Assembly (NCBI RefSeq): GCF_030269925.1
Contig: NC_085114.1
Span: 12,480,001 to 12,544,000 of the forward strand
DNA length: 64,000 nucleotides
Source of the DNA: Bombyx mori
Lineage: Eukaryota; Arthropoda; Insecta; Lepidoptera; Bombycidae
Direction: 5' to 3'
The notes under the pieces are model-generated. The model was not told the origin of the DNA. It worked only from the letters and a program-made list of their open reading frames with translations, and searched no databases. Position 1 is the first letter of the stretch; each line of letters opens with the position of its first letter. Position numbers and translations under genes: made by a program. This document shows, one piece after another, positions 52,562-63,668 of the stretch.

Positions 52562-52857
52562 TGTTCATTACCAACGGTAATCACTCAAAATCAGGTGGAT
52601 CATTGGCTCAACTGTCTGGGTTAACAGATAAGGTTGACTTTTACATTACTTCTGAGACGTCACTATTAAGAATAAAAGAACTTGGCACTAAAAGAATGTT
52701 GGTTGACTACAGACGGTAATTAATTATTATTGTTTGTCAAAATCGTGAACGATGAAGACAGATTCATCGTTATACGTATGACAATCTGAACTACTTTGTT
52801 TTATAATTAAAGGTATTTTACGGCTTAATATCAAATTCATAATTTTCTCTCAATATA
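52562..52857. other. Spacer, no gene recognised
   Basis: Nothing supported. Confidence 0.35.
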
Positions 52858-52978
52858 TTTAGCGGTAGGCAGCGGCTTGGCTCTGCCCCTGTCATTGCTT
52901 AAGTCCATGGGCGACGGTAACCACTGACCATCAGGTGAGCCGTGTGGTCGTCTGCATACAAGGGCAATAAAAAAAATC
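52858..52978 (+). mobile_element. LINE 3' tail (family B), plus orientation
   Basis: AGCGGTAGGCAGCGGCTTGG through ACAAGGGCAATAAAAAAAAT. Confidence 0.8.
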
Positions 52979-53014
52979 CGTTCTTTTCCTTATGCAATTG
53001 GCCTCTAGGGGAAT

Positions 53015-53251
53015 TTGAAGTGGCCTAACGGATAAGACGTCCGGTGCATTCGTGTTGAGCGATGCACCGGTGTTCGAATCCCGCAGGCGGGTACCAATTT
53101 TTCTAATTAAATACGTACTCCGTAGACCTTAGAACTTATATCTCAAAGGTGGGTGGCGCATTTACGTTGTGGATGTCTATGGGCTCCAGTAACCACTTAA
53201 CACCAGGTGGGCTGTGAGCTCGTCCACCCATCTAAGCAATACAAAAAAAAA
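53015..53251 (+). mobile_element. tRNA-Arg-derived SINE with internal deletion
   Basis: The head (GTGGCCTAACGGATAAGACG, GTGTTCGAATCCCGC) runs to AATACGTACT and jumps directly to TAGACCTTAGAACTTATATC of the tail, losing about 200 bp of middle. A-run at 53242-53251. Confidence 0.85.
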
Positions 53252-54469
53252 GGCTCTGTGTACTTGATAGGCGAACTCCGTCAACTATTAATCGATTTAC
53301 ATTTTTTGTATTATTATTTGAAAGGTAAGTTTTTATTTCAGCTTTGTACATATATCACTGGTTTGGTTTTTAAATCATAGTAACTGAGAAATATGTTTAC
53401 TAGCAAGTAAACAAAATTGCTTAATGTAGTTTTCCGTAACTATTACGTACCTAATTGATGTGTTTTGCTAAGGTAGGCGATTTTAAATATTTTTTGATTA
53501 CGCTAATTTCCCTGGAAGACTTTTTTTCAAATTTCTACAGTTTTATCGTATTACACGGAAAACGAGAAGTAAAAACAAACAGACAGATTAGAATAGCAAA
53601 CTTTAAAGACGTGCGACCTAATTTTTTCCCCAAGAACTATAATTTCATAACTGATTATCAAAGTACGTGTATATATATATATATATACTGAAGTTCAATC
53701 GCAAATCTCTTCGCTGGCCAGACACCGGTGACAGTTCACCGACATCTATTTTCAGAATGTAACCATCACGTATGTATTAGCCAATTGAAGGCACTCAAAA
53801 TATAAACTAAACCATGTCTACGGCTGGAAAGAACTACTAAAATCTTTACTATTTTGGCTGTGAATATTAAAAAAAAATCTAATATTAATAAAAAAAAAGA
53901 CATGCCCACTGAGTTTCTTGCCAATTCTTCTCAGGACGGAGACTAGTTCTTGTGAATTGGCGGTAGTTCTTTTGACGTTCAACAAGTATGTACTTTCATT
54001 TATGTTGAATAAAAATTATTTGATTTGATTTGTGTGATGTCGCTCTTGTGAAATGCGTATGTCGTAAATTATATCGCAGAATTGACAGAAGGTTTTTTTT
54101 AAAGTATTTCACCGGGCATACTGCGCTCGGGAGATATTGTCAGGCGTAGACAGCTGGTGCGTCGTATTGGGGACTTGCACGTGTGGTACCTACCATTCTG
54201 TACATTTCTCTCGCGAGACGGTCACGTGTTTCAGATTCTAAAGTGAAACAGTCGATATTCAAAATTAAAACTTCGAATTTTTTAAGTTATACTTCTTTAG
54301 GCGCGTTATGAAAAATTGATGAGAGTGAAATTTTACGATGCGCGCGCACCGTGACACAAAATTAACGGAATGAAGTTGCCCACTAAATCGCTCATTACAA
54401 TACGACCAACGTAACTTGGCGAGTCTGAATATAGCCGCAGGTGAACTTTCCGAACCGTACCGAGAATTA
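53252..54469. other. Spacer, no gene recognised
   Basis: An (AT) microsatellite is at 53668-53688. A short Bm1-like word (CCCACTGAGTTTCTTGCC) is at about 53905. Frames at 53455-53691 and 54265-54546 show no motif. Confidence 0.35.
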
Positions 54470-54611
54470 CCGAATTTATAAGATGTCAAGAAAAGGGATG
54501 TCCAATATGCGTGTTTGAAGATATTGCTTAATCGATTTTTTTTCAAATTGATTAAAATTTAAATTAAAAAAAAGAAATAAATTTAATAAAAATAAAGTAT
54601 AACTTCTTACG
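54470..54611 (-). repeat. Dispersed segment shared with 23436-23578
   Basis: GTCAAGAAAAGGGATGTCCA and the AT-rich stretch through AAAGTATAACTTCTTA match the reverse complement of 23436-23578. Here it is not flanked by the long inverted-repeat arms. Confidence 0.65.
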
Positions 54612-55022
54612 CGCGTACGTAAGTACACGCACCCTTTTTTTTCAATGGGAGTGGTGGTATGCTGGCTATGAGGTCCGATGGCCACTTTGCATTAGATGGG
54701 CCTTGAGCTTGCCTACCTAATAACGCCATATATATAAGCGTAATTTAAATTATTTTCAAAAGTTAATGTCGCGTTTCCGAGCTTTCGAACAAAGAAACTA
54801 ACCAAGAACATTTGACGGTAAATAAAACAAAATTGAAATATCAACTAATAAGAGGTTAATTGTCTACGACAAGAAAATGGTAAAGTATTCAAAACGTAGA
54901 AAATGATCAAGTGAAAATGAGAAATGCGAGATTTACATTTATATATACGACTGATAAAACGGAAGGATATACTATTATTACCTACGAGCTACGACTAATA
55001 GTACTAAGATAGTTCTAGTACC
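54612..55022. other. Spacer, no gene recognised
   Basis: Nothing supported. Confidence 0.35.
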
Positions 55023-55313
55023 TTTTTTTTCTCCTACCTATTCTGATAGCCTTGAGAGTCTATTTCAGTTTCGCCCTAGTGAACTCACGGGGCTCAAACC
55101 GGAGTGCTGCTAACACTGACCCTAGCAAGAGCAATGCTTCGCAGAATCTACCACCGGATCGGAAACGGGACCCACTGAGAAGATCCGGCGAGAAACTCAG
55201 TGGGCTGTGTCTATGGGTTAATTCGCTCGTCGAGCCGTACGTCGCAAGCGACAGGTTCAACGAGGACAGTGATCGGTGATTGTGGTACCTAAAAGCACCG
55301 TTAATGGATCGTG
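55023..55313 (-). mobile_element. Bm1-type SINE, near full length, minus orientation
   Basis: T-run, CCTACCTATTCTGATAGCC, CCGGATCGGAAACGGGAC, CCACTGAGAAGATCCGGCG, and the distal part TAAAAGCACCGTTAATGG. The most complete Bm1 in the window apart from that at 37051-37345. Confidence 0.85.
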
Positions 55314-56097
55314 AGGATCCGTAATGACGTGCTTTGGGCGACGTCGACTATTTACCATTCGGTCTACAGGCTCGGGTATCTAGTTAGTAGCTATGATATC
55401 TAGATCTATCTATCTGGTTCATACATCTGCCCGTAGTATCTAGCTACTGGTTGGAATACTTACAGCAAGTGCGTGAAGTGCTTTTTGCTTTTAAATACAA
55501 CAGGCGTACCCGATGATAGCTTACTAGCGAAAAACCTTTTGTATATTTTTAAATAAATAAAGGATTATCACCTCTGGATACGCTGTGTAAGCCCCTTGTA
55601 ACACGACCTAGGGATTACGGACGGATTTCAAGACGGTACCCATTTATTGTATATATCAAATCGAGTGGTGAAAGGGTATTTGGTTTAAGCGACATATACG
55701 CTCAATACGCGACATTTATCTTTGTAATTAAAAGTGCGTTTTATTTAGTATTAGCATCAACAGTTCGATGTTTTTAATGAACTTCAATTAAGCTTAGTCC
55801 ATTGAAATAGCTGAAGAACATTTTTTTATTATGATATTTTTTTCAAATTTTAAACTTTAAATGGCTCTCCTCTAAAGTTGCAAAAATGTCATTTAAACCA
55901 AATAGTCACCCCTCGATATAATTAATAAGTTATAATTTCATGTTAACGTAACAAAATCTCTTTCAATGATCGTTCAGAGCGGCGGCGACGTAAATGTTTT
56001 TGATGAGCGCGCCTCAAGAAACACACCAGGCAAAGTTTGTTAAGAACATCATTTCGTTGGTTGAAAGAATATAACTTCGTATTAAACTAGTTGGCGC
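55314..56097. other. Spacer, no gene recognised
   Basis: Nothing supported. Confidence 0.4.
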
Positions 56098-56333
56098 TTT
56101 TAAGGCCCGTACTGTTTCTGCCACGTACCATCCGACTATGGAATGAGCTTCCCTCCACGGTGTTTCCCGAGCGCTATAACATGTTCTTCTTTAAAAGAGG
56201 CTTGTGGAGAGCATTAAGCGGTAGGCAGCGGCTTGGCTCTGCCCCTGGCATTGCTGAAGTCCATGGGCGACGATAACCACTCACCATCAGGTGGGCCGTA
56301 CGCTCGTCTGCCTACAAGGGCAATAAAAAAAAG
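56098..56333 (+). pseudogene. 5'-truncated LINE (family B): last reverse-transcriptase codons plus 3' tail
   Basis: Reads FLPRTIRLWNELPSTVFP, ERYNMFFFKRGLW, then the noncoding tail through ACAAGGGCAATAAAAAAAA. The Trp codon lost in the copy at 30494 is intact here. Confidence 0.85.
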
Positions 56334-56490
56334 CGCCCGCCGCGTCGATATTACACCCCTATTTCTGCCGCGAAGAAAGCATACATTCTGTTGAATGTGC
56401 AGACACTGTACACCTTCTTCGAGAAATTTCGACCTCAATGGTGGTGGCATTCACCTTTCAATATCTACGGGTTCTGGTAACAACCTAACA

Positions 56491-56880
56491 CCAGTGTGCT
56501 TAGTGCGGGTTTTTATAAAGTTCTCGATAGCGTAAAACTTAGCTCATATTTGTATGAAGTGGGATCGTTTGCGTACGTTTGCCGCTTGGGGCGCTGTTAC
56601 TGGTGGTAGGACCTCTTGTTTCCTGGTGGTAGGACCTCTTGTGAATCCGCGCGGGTGGGTACCACCACCCTGCCAATTTCTGCCGTGAAGCAGTAACGCG
56701 TTTCGGTTTGAAGAGTGGAGCAGCCGTTGTAACTAAACTTGAGATCTTAGAACTTAAATCTCAAGGTGGGTGGCGCATTTACGTTGTGGATGTCTATGGG
56801 CTCCAGTAACCACTTAGCATCAGGTGGGCTGTTAGCTCGTCCACCCATCTAAGCAAAAAAAAAAAAAACTAAGCATACAG
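56491..56880. mobile_element. MITE (family F) interrupted by a SINE tail
   Basis: Left part CAGTGTGCTTAGTGCGGG to GGGGCGCTGTT (56491-56598). Right terminal remnant CTAAGCATACAG at 56869-56880. Between them lies a family A tail. The inner right half of the MITE is missing, so the SINE arrival was accompanied by a deletion or hit an already shortened copy. Confidence 0.6.
56599..56868 (+). mobile_element. SINE tail copy (family A) with a duplicated 5' edge
   Basis: CTGGTGGTAGGACCTCTTG occurs twice in a row (56600 and about 56623), then the tail continues normally to CCATCTAAGC and a long A-run. Confidence 0.85.
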
Positions 56881-58322
56881 GTCTAGCGTGAGCTCGATCA
56901 CTCACTCCACTGGGCCGTACACGTTAATACCACCATCTGCCCATTCCTAAATTTTAATTACACTATAACCACATAATATCAAACTTGGGAGAACGTTTTC
57001 AGAGTAAAAATCAATTCAATCACATCGTAATATTAAAATTTTATTCGTTTAATTACAAAACCTTAGAGCATAAGAAGTACACAGCCGTTTTTAACAATCA
57101 ACAATTCCGGTGTTTTAGATGCCAACTTTTTGTGTTGGCAACACAATCCAATTTCGTAACATATTATGGAATTTAACCGTTCACCAATATTTTCATTATT
57201 CATTATTATTATATTCTTTATTAGAGCCATACACCTATTAGGTTACGTCGGCTATTATTCATTAATTTCCTTAATATAACACTTCGCATTTCAGTTGGTT
57301 CGCATCAGCACGCAATGTATTGCAAATCGGCTGAAAGGGTCTCTACGCTCTCGAGGAGCGGTTTTCATTTCTACCCTCTGTTTAGATTACCTGCTAAAAC
57401 GACAAATACACGCTCAAAAAATGAGTATTGTTTCTCGCTTACGTTTTGAGCACAATTGCGTTTTACCCTCGCGGCACCCTGTACTACAAAACATTATAAT
57501 TGACTACTATAATGTAATTAAACCTAAATATTACACATACTACAACATAAAAATAGAATTTCGTTTAAAAAAAAATTAATCCAAAAAGGACTAAGTCCCC
57601 GAAACACTAACAAACAAAAATAAGCTTAATTTTTTGTACTTAAAGTACGATCACAATGTAAAATGTGTGTTAGAATTTTACTAAAAGAATTTCATTATAA
57701 ATGCACAATCGAAATACAGGTTCCAGTTAAAAGACTGTGCTAAGTTCTGTTTTGAAATTTATACAGCAAAATATACTAGTTAAATGATACAAAAAATCCA
57801 AAGATTACTAATAGTACATTTAATTAAAATATTGTATCTTAATAACTATTATCATATACAAATAATATTTAAGGCGATGTTACATCACAGTGTAAATTAC
57901 TACGTTTTTTTTACAAGTTTATTAAAATATATTTATTATTGGATTAAATAAATAAAATTTCACACGTTTCACTATAACTGTTGGTAAAATTTTGATTTCA
58001 ACACTAGCAACACCTATTTCATTCCCGAATCGGTTTGAACGTTGTCAATTTCCGTTAAAACTTTAAATGAAGTCATAACTAATAGTCTACACTAGACTAG
58101 TTTAGTAGCTAGCCATAAAAGCAATTTGAAGTACCTACTAAAAATTTAAGATGTCAACATCAAAATTCACTACATTCAAACTACACGACCTATGGTCGCT
58201 AATATAAAAATCAATCTATAAGACATATTTAGTATTTACTAATATTGAAATTAGTCTAATGTCGATAAAGTAATTTGAAGCATGCAAATTGTATGAGTCC
58301 TATAAGGTCATTGTACTCCTCA
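56881..58322. other. Spacer, including the probable 3' UTR of the phosphoserine phosphatase gene
   Basis: On the minus strand, AATAAA-type words lie at about 57936-57915, roughly 400 bases after the stop codon at 58323, and could end the transcript. The plus-strand frame at 57295-57579 has no recognised motif. Nothing else supported. Confidence 0.4.
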
Positions 58323-58429
58323 CTAAGACTTGGTCTGTATGGTGAATGAATCTATCAGCTCTTGGAAGTCCGTGACGTACCAGGCTGCCTTCTTCTTGAC
58401 TTCGTCACGCACCACGTTACCCCCGAAGC
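58323..58429 (-). CDS. PSPH: Phosphoserine phosphatase, last coding exon
   Basis: After a TTTGCAG acceptor the exon completes a split Gly codon (phase 1) and reads FGGNVVRDEVKKKAAWY, VTDFQELIDSF, ending in TAG at 58325-58323. This is the conserved C-terminus of eukaryotic L-3-phosphoserine phosphatase, a cytosolic HAD-fold enzyme that makes serine from phosphoserine in the last step of the phosphorylated serine pathway. It joins in frame to the exon at 59812-59973 across a 1.38-kb intron that holds SINEs. Confidence 0.93.
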
Positions 58430-59299
58430 CTGCAAATAACAATTACCTTTATAAGACAGAAATTAGAGTTTATTTTTGGTCGTATTTTAATGAAAGGGAA
58501 TTTTAACACCTTCAACCTGAATAGAAAATCCCACATACAGATTATATTATTTATATTGACATTATATTATTCATATTGACCCACCGCAGCAACAGGGGTT
58601 TATAATTTTACATGCCGCAGTCAAAGTCTTAAACAAATTAAAACTTATAATAATATGCTGTAGGTAGAGTAACATACCACCCAGTTGATGGTACGGGTCT
58701 CTTTGATTCTAAGCTCTAGATTTAACGAGGTACTCCTTTGAAACGACCGCCTTAGAACTCACAGAGTTATTAAGATTTACAAAGGGCAATATCGATAACC
58801 CCGTCTCGTCATTTATAAACATGTGCAAACACTGTTCGCATTACTCATTAAATAACTCATTATAATGTTTTAGACCGACATAAAAATAATAAATACTGTA
58901 TTTTTTTCACAGTCAACGTTCAGACTCAAATGAGTTGTTTAGTTTGATTGTCATTAATGATATAATGCCAATAAATATTGTAGTATATATTTCGTAGATG
59001 CTCAATCGGGGACTAAGGTTTCTTTAAATTGATACTAAGACTCGAAGACCCAATTTTATTACATAGCGGCTGTCCCTACAAACACACAAAATCAGTTCCG
59101 GCAAACCTAAAAACATTAACGTCCACAACATATACGACCAGTATCTTCAACTGTTACAGAACTCCCCCAAATCCTGATCACGCAGAAGCCAGTCACCCTC
59201 GACGCCCTAGACACGTCCTTAAGGGTCCATCAGATCCAATAATTCTTGCATTAGATGCCTTCAGCTCGCTAAGAGTTCAACGTGCAACCTAACCCATGC

Positions 59300-59797
59300 A
59301 ACAGCCAGCTGAGTTTCTCGCCGGATCTTCTCAGCGGGTCGCAATTCCTATCTGGTAGTAGATTCATTTGCGAACCGACTGCTCTTAAGTTGTTAGGTCT
59401 CCTTTGGAGGCGTTCGGGCAGCTGTTAGGAAATTTCACCCCTTCTGGCTGAGCTATTACTGGTGGTAGGACCTCTTGTGAGTCCGCACGGGTAGGTATCA
59501 CCACCCTGCCTATTTCTGCCGTGAAGCAGTAATGCGTTTCGGTTTGAAGGGTGGGGCAGCCGTTGTAACTATACTGAGACCTTAAAACTTATATCTCAAG
59601 GTGGGTCGCGCGTCGCGCATTTACGTTGTAGATGTCTATGGGCTCTAATAACCAATTAAAACCAGGTAGGCTGTGAGCTCGTCCACCCATCTAAGCAATA
59701 AAAATAAAATAAAAAAAGCCTTTGCTCGCTCACCTGTCCTGGTGAAACTAGAAAGGCCTCTTGGCCACCGTAATCTCTCATTCATAAGAAAAAAAAA
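59300..59797 (+). mobile_element. Bm1-related SINE variant split by a family A tail
   Basis: Left part 59300-59456 (CTGAGTTTCTCGCCGGATC to CTTCTGGCTGAGC), right part 59718-59797 (GCCTTTGCTCGCTCACCTG to an A-rich end). The uninterrupted arrangement is seen in reverse at 8425-8800. The family A tail (59454-59717) sits exactly between the halves. The element ends about 13 bp from the splice donor of the phosphoserine phosphatase exon. Confidence 0.75.
59454..59717 (+). mobile_element. SINE tail copy (family A), nested
   Basis: TATTACTGGTGGTAGGACC through CCATCTAAGCAATAAAAATA and an A-rich run. The flanks are the two halves of the Bm1-related element, so the ends of the inserted unit can be read directly; only two or three bases (GC or AGC) may be duplicated. 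Confidence 0.85.
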
Positions 59798-59811
59798 GTT
59801 ACAGAACTTAC

Positions 59812-59973
59812 CAATGAAGCCGTCAGCAGGTGGGCTAGCCTCGGCATCGGTAGCCCCGTCCCCGACGATCACCAGGCGCTGGTACCCGTGCAATTCCTTC
59901 AGTCGTCTCACCACTAAACCTTTGCCACCAGATCTCGATGTTGGCTCGTTTTCATCGAAGCCAGCGTATTCAC
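59812..59973 (-). CDS. PSPH: Phosphoserine phosphatase, penultimate coding exon
   Basis: Between a CTACAG acceptor (before 59973) and a GTAAGT donor (after 59812), phase 1 at both ends, 162 nt. It reads EYAGFDENEPTSRSGGKG, then LKELHGYQRLVIVGDGATD and AEASPPADGFI. The GDGATDxEA motif is the Mg-binding HAD motif of the phosphatase, and EYAGFDE and PPADxFIG are family-specific. Insect orthologue: astray in Drosophila (from memory). Upstream exons, including the catalytic DxDST motif, are not in the window to the right and must lie beyond 64 kb or in a stretch I could not read. Confidence 0.95.
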
Positions 59974-60426
59974 CTGTAGATTAAATTTGTATTTTATAGT
60001 TCAAGAAAACATCAAATCGTTTAATAAATTAGTGTGTCCGTAAAATAAGTGATTTAAATTTTTTAACCCATGACGACGAATTGACGCTTGTATATGGTAC
60101 CCGCGTATACTCGTATTCGGAAAAATAACAATCGTTTGTGAGTATATTGTGAGCATAATCTTTATTATATGTATGTATATATGTATTTGTGTATATATGT
60201 ATGTATATGTGATTGTGTATATATTTATGTATATACATTTTTTTGTGTGTATGTATTTGTAAATTAATATAAATTTCATTGCACATACCACTATTCACTC
60301 TGCACTACCTTTGGTTGACTGGTAGAGAATGCCTTAGGCATTAAGTCCGCCAATGTAAATTTTACATGAAGTGTAATAAATAAATAAATAAATCAGTGTT
60401 TTATGATAAAGGAATAGGGATTTTTT
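59974..60426. other. Intronic spacer with a TATG-type microsatellite
   Basis: About 60165-60260 is a degenerate tandem of TATG/TGTA words. The minus-strand frames across it are low complexity. Presumed intron of the phosphoserine phosphatase gene. Confidence 0.55.
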
Positions 60427-60658
60427 ACTGGTGGTAGGACCTCTTGTGAGTCCGCACGGGTAGATAAAACCACTCTACCCATTTCTGCAGTGAAGTAGTA
60501 GTGCGTTTTAGTTTGAACAATAAAGGCTGCCATTGCACTGTAAAAACTGAGATTTTAGAACTCATGTCTCAAGACGAGTGTAGGCATTTACGTTGTTGAT
60601 GTCTATGGGCCCCGTTAATCATATAACACCAGGTGGGCACCAGCAATAAAAAATTTAA
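60427..60658 (+). mobile_element. SINE tail copy (family A), diverged
   Basis: ACTGGTGGTAGGACCTCTTG at the start, CACCAGGTGGGCACCAGC and an A-rich end. More substitutions than most copies. Confidence 0.8.
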
Positions 60659-61991
60659 AAGGCATAATACTTTTACTTTTTTCATGGTCTGCTGAAAAAA
60701 ATCTCCAGAACTAGCTTGCTTCTATTTAGTCTTGTGTAAATTATAATACATTTTTTTTTGTACACTTTTGTTTCTTTGTTTTTTGTTGTTTTTAGCGTTG
60801 ACAACCATAATCAACGTCTATATTGACGTATCGCATATGATGAAGTTTTATTTGTGACATCAGACCGATAACAGGTAATAAACCTTTTTTTAAAGCGGAT
60901 CAAACACATAATAATCACCGTGGAATGTGTCTTCGTAAGATAGAAAAATGCGATAAAAAAATCGGACAAGGGCGAAGCGGACATTCCACGAAAAGGGTTC
61001 CGTAACCGGGATAAAAGTTCACGGATAAAAAAATCGATGTACACAACGTGAATTAATAAAATTTGTTGTCGTTTAACTCTGAGAAGCGTGTTATTAAGAC
61101 TAGCCCATATATCAAAAATACTTTAACTACTAACTTAGTTACGATCACGATTTTATGAAGCTGAAATCCCAGCAAAATCATGCAAATTTTTTTCATCTAT
61201 CCATCACATGTGTTGCTCCTAAACATTACCTTTTGGAAATTTCGACACCATACCGACAGATAAAAAGCTATTTGGCTTAAGCGATATTTTCGCAACATCA
61301 CCGGAAAGTTTAACCTTTGTTCATTTAAAGTTTTAAATTTGAAAAAAAATAAAAATCGGTTGTCTGTAAAGTCGGTTTACTGACGATAGTTGAACGTGAC
61401 AACATCATAAGAAAATACTGATGGAATGGTTTCATTTTTCAATTATCGCAATTATCGGTTTTTTCACTTTTCACTGAATTTCATACTTGACGAAAACATG
61501 TAAAAATGTATTATATTAATAGCAGCCGTCCACGCGGATGCATCGCTCACTCAAGTAGGAGAGAGACAGATGTCGAACGCTGCCGAACGCGGAGGCCGAT
61601 TGTACGTCTTTGTCGCTCGTTGCGCGCTCTCGCTTGCACTTCAAGCCTTAAATGGAACGCCTCAGAGCGAGGTAACGCCGCATGAGTCATGTTTTTTCGT
61701 GCGTGCAGCCGGCTCTATCGAATTATAAGACGTTGTCACGTCAAAAAATCATAAAAAAAACTTCTTCAGTTATTTGAATGTGTTCAACATAATTCTTGTA
61801 GTTCAATTTAAAACATCGATTTTTTATATTAATACCTACATAATAAATATAAATAAAACGGGCCTTTAATTACAGAGATAAATATCGCGTATTAACCGAA
61901 ACGAAATGTCGCTTAAACCACAAAATGGCCGTTTTTGTCGTTTGGTCACACAGATCCTTAGGGCGTTTCCACATGCATTATTATTAGATTA
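60659..61991. other. Presumed intron of the phosphoserine phosphatase gene; no exon recognised
   Basis: A GC-richer patch at 61530-61730 holds no protein that I recognise. Otherwise AT-rich spacer. Confidence 0.4.
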
Positions 61992-62284
61992 CTAGCTGAC
62001 CCGGCAGACTTCGTAGTGCCTCAATCGATAAATAAAAGACCTAAGCTTTTGTATAAAATAAACTTAAAACAAACAAAAGGAATCCGTCCGACGGGGGATC
62101 CACATCAAAGGAAAAACAAAATGGTTTATTTTTATTTAATTCCGAGCATTTTCATATTTATCTACCTTTTAAACCTTCTCTGGAATTCCACGAATAATTC
62201 AAAACCAAAATTAGCCAAATCCGACCAGCCGCTCTCGAGTTTTAGCGAGACTAACGAACAGCAATTCATTTTTATATATATAGA
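61992..62284 (-). mobile_element. Non-autonomous Helitron (family D), minus orientation
   Basis: Left CTAGCTGACCCGGCAGAC after A; right TTTTATATATATAGA. The best-preserved minus-strand copy of this family here. Confidence 0.8.
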
Positions 62285-62727
62285 TAGATACTGTCAAACG
62301 TGCAAACACGAATAAAAACATCATCCGAATGAACAATAAGATTTGCGAAAAAGTTGTGAAAGAAAAACCTTGTGCGATATTAATTGAAATATATTATCTT
62401 ATCGATGTATCGATTGCAGAACTACCTCTTAACAAATGTTCGGATTGCTATTATTACATTACTATCTCTAATGTATGAACAACTTACAAACAACCTTATC
62501 GTTTAGCTGTTGTCATTGCCAACGGTGTATGTCAACTAGGATATAAATTTTTAATGTCGAAATTAATGTTCTAGAGTATTTCTGTATGTTCTGTAATTTA
62601 TTTTATCTTGTTATTTAGTACTTTCAAGTGCAATGACCTTTGCTAAGGCCTTGTGTCAAAACGTTCTTTTTATGACGCGTTCTTTCGCGTTGTTTATTGG
62701 TAAAACCCTTTTTTTTAATGAAGGATT
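62285..62727. other. Spacer, no gene recognised
   Basis: Nothing supported. Confidence 0.4.
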
Positions 62728-62800
62728 ACTGGTGGCCCGGAGGCCTTTCCGGTTTCACCAGAACAGGACGAATGCTCAGCCAGAAGTAAAACCTATGAGC
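62728..62800 (-). mobile_element. Fragment of the GGCCTTTCC-type SINE variant, minus orientation
   Basis: CCCGGAGGCCTTTCCGGTTT and CAGAACAGGACGAATGCTC match 8440-8510. The 85-codon frame across it is repeat-derived at its start. Confidence 0.55.
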
Positions 62801-63668
62801 GCACGACTAAAGCAGCCCAGTGGTGCTGGGAAAAAGCCATTTAACGCTATCGACTCTGGATTCTCATACTCCACTGGAGGACTGTTTTAAGAGTATACCT
62901 CCGGTCAATCGGTCGTCGCCCCTAATAACCTTTGTAGGCGTAAACAAGCGAGGATAATCGCGAAGAGCTTCCCAATCATTTTGCAGTTTTAATACTTTGT
63001 AAAGGTTTTTGAGTAACATCGGAGGTCCCGGTCAATTTACTATGAAGTAATGACCTCCTAGATACAAAGTATGTCCTGATTATCTTGAGACACGAGATGG
63101 AAGTCTGAATAGCATGGTAGATCGTTCGTGCTTACAACGAAGCCTCCACCGGTGAGATTTAAAAAAAATATAGTACTGCTATTACGGAATATAATAGTCC
63201 AAATTAGAAGTGGCTAAGATCTCATTCACAGGAAGGTGTAGAGAGACAATTACAGAAATATTTTTCGAATAAACCAGTATAAGTGTTGAATCCCCTGCAA
63301 ATCGTTCTACTTGTCACTTGGTTTTCTTGTTTTTGTTTCCGAGTAGAATATGATTAAAATAATATAAATAATACAGAATATACCTCCTCGTACGATTACA
63401 AGACTTTACCGAGAAGTTAAAATTATTATTTTGAATTGCTTTTTTTTTAAATAGCGTCTCTGGTAACTGAAATATTTAAAGCAATCGTTTAAATTTAGGA
63501 AACACTAGAACTGATTATGTTAAAAACAAAGAAGAAAGCAGTTTTGTTCTATATAAATAAAACTAGCGACCCGCCCTCGCTTCGCTTCGGAAACTGTAAT
63601 TTATTATTAATTGCTCCACTATTTAATGGATATTTTCAAATCAAGTCTCAAGTATTTAATGGATATTT
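62801..63668. other. Spacer with a Helitron-end remnant
   Basis: 63560-63596 contains CTAGCGACCCGCCCTCG followed by CTTCGCTTCGG, the reversed 3' end of a Helitron; its other end was not found. Nothing else supported. Confidence 0.4.

Noticed and set aside
53015..53100. tRNA-Arg genes at this and the other GTGGCCTAA loci
   Set aside because: All copies are heads of the same SINE with mutated anticodon regions and no proper 3' end.
59645..59914. 89-codon ORF extending the phosphoserine phosphatase exon past 59812
   Set aside because: After the GTAAGT donor the reading enters SINE sequence. The conserved protein continues in the exon at 58323-58429.
60001..60298. Two minus-strand ORFs with Tyr/Ile/His repeats
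   Set aside because: Translation of a TATG-type microsatellite.
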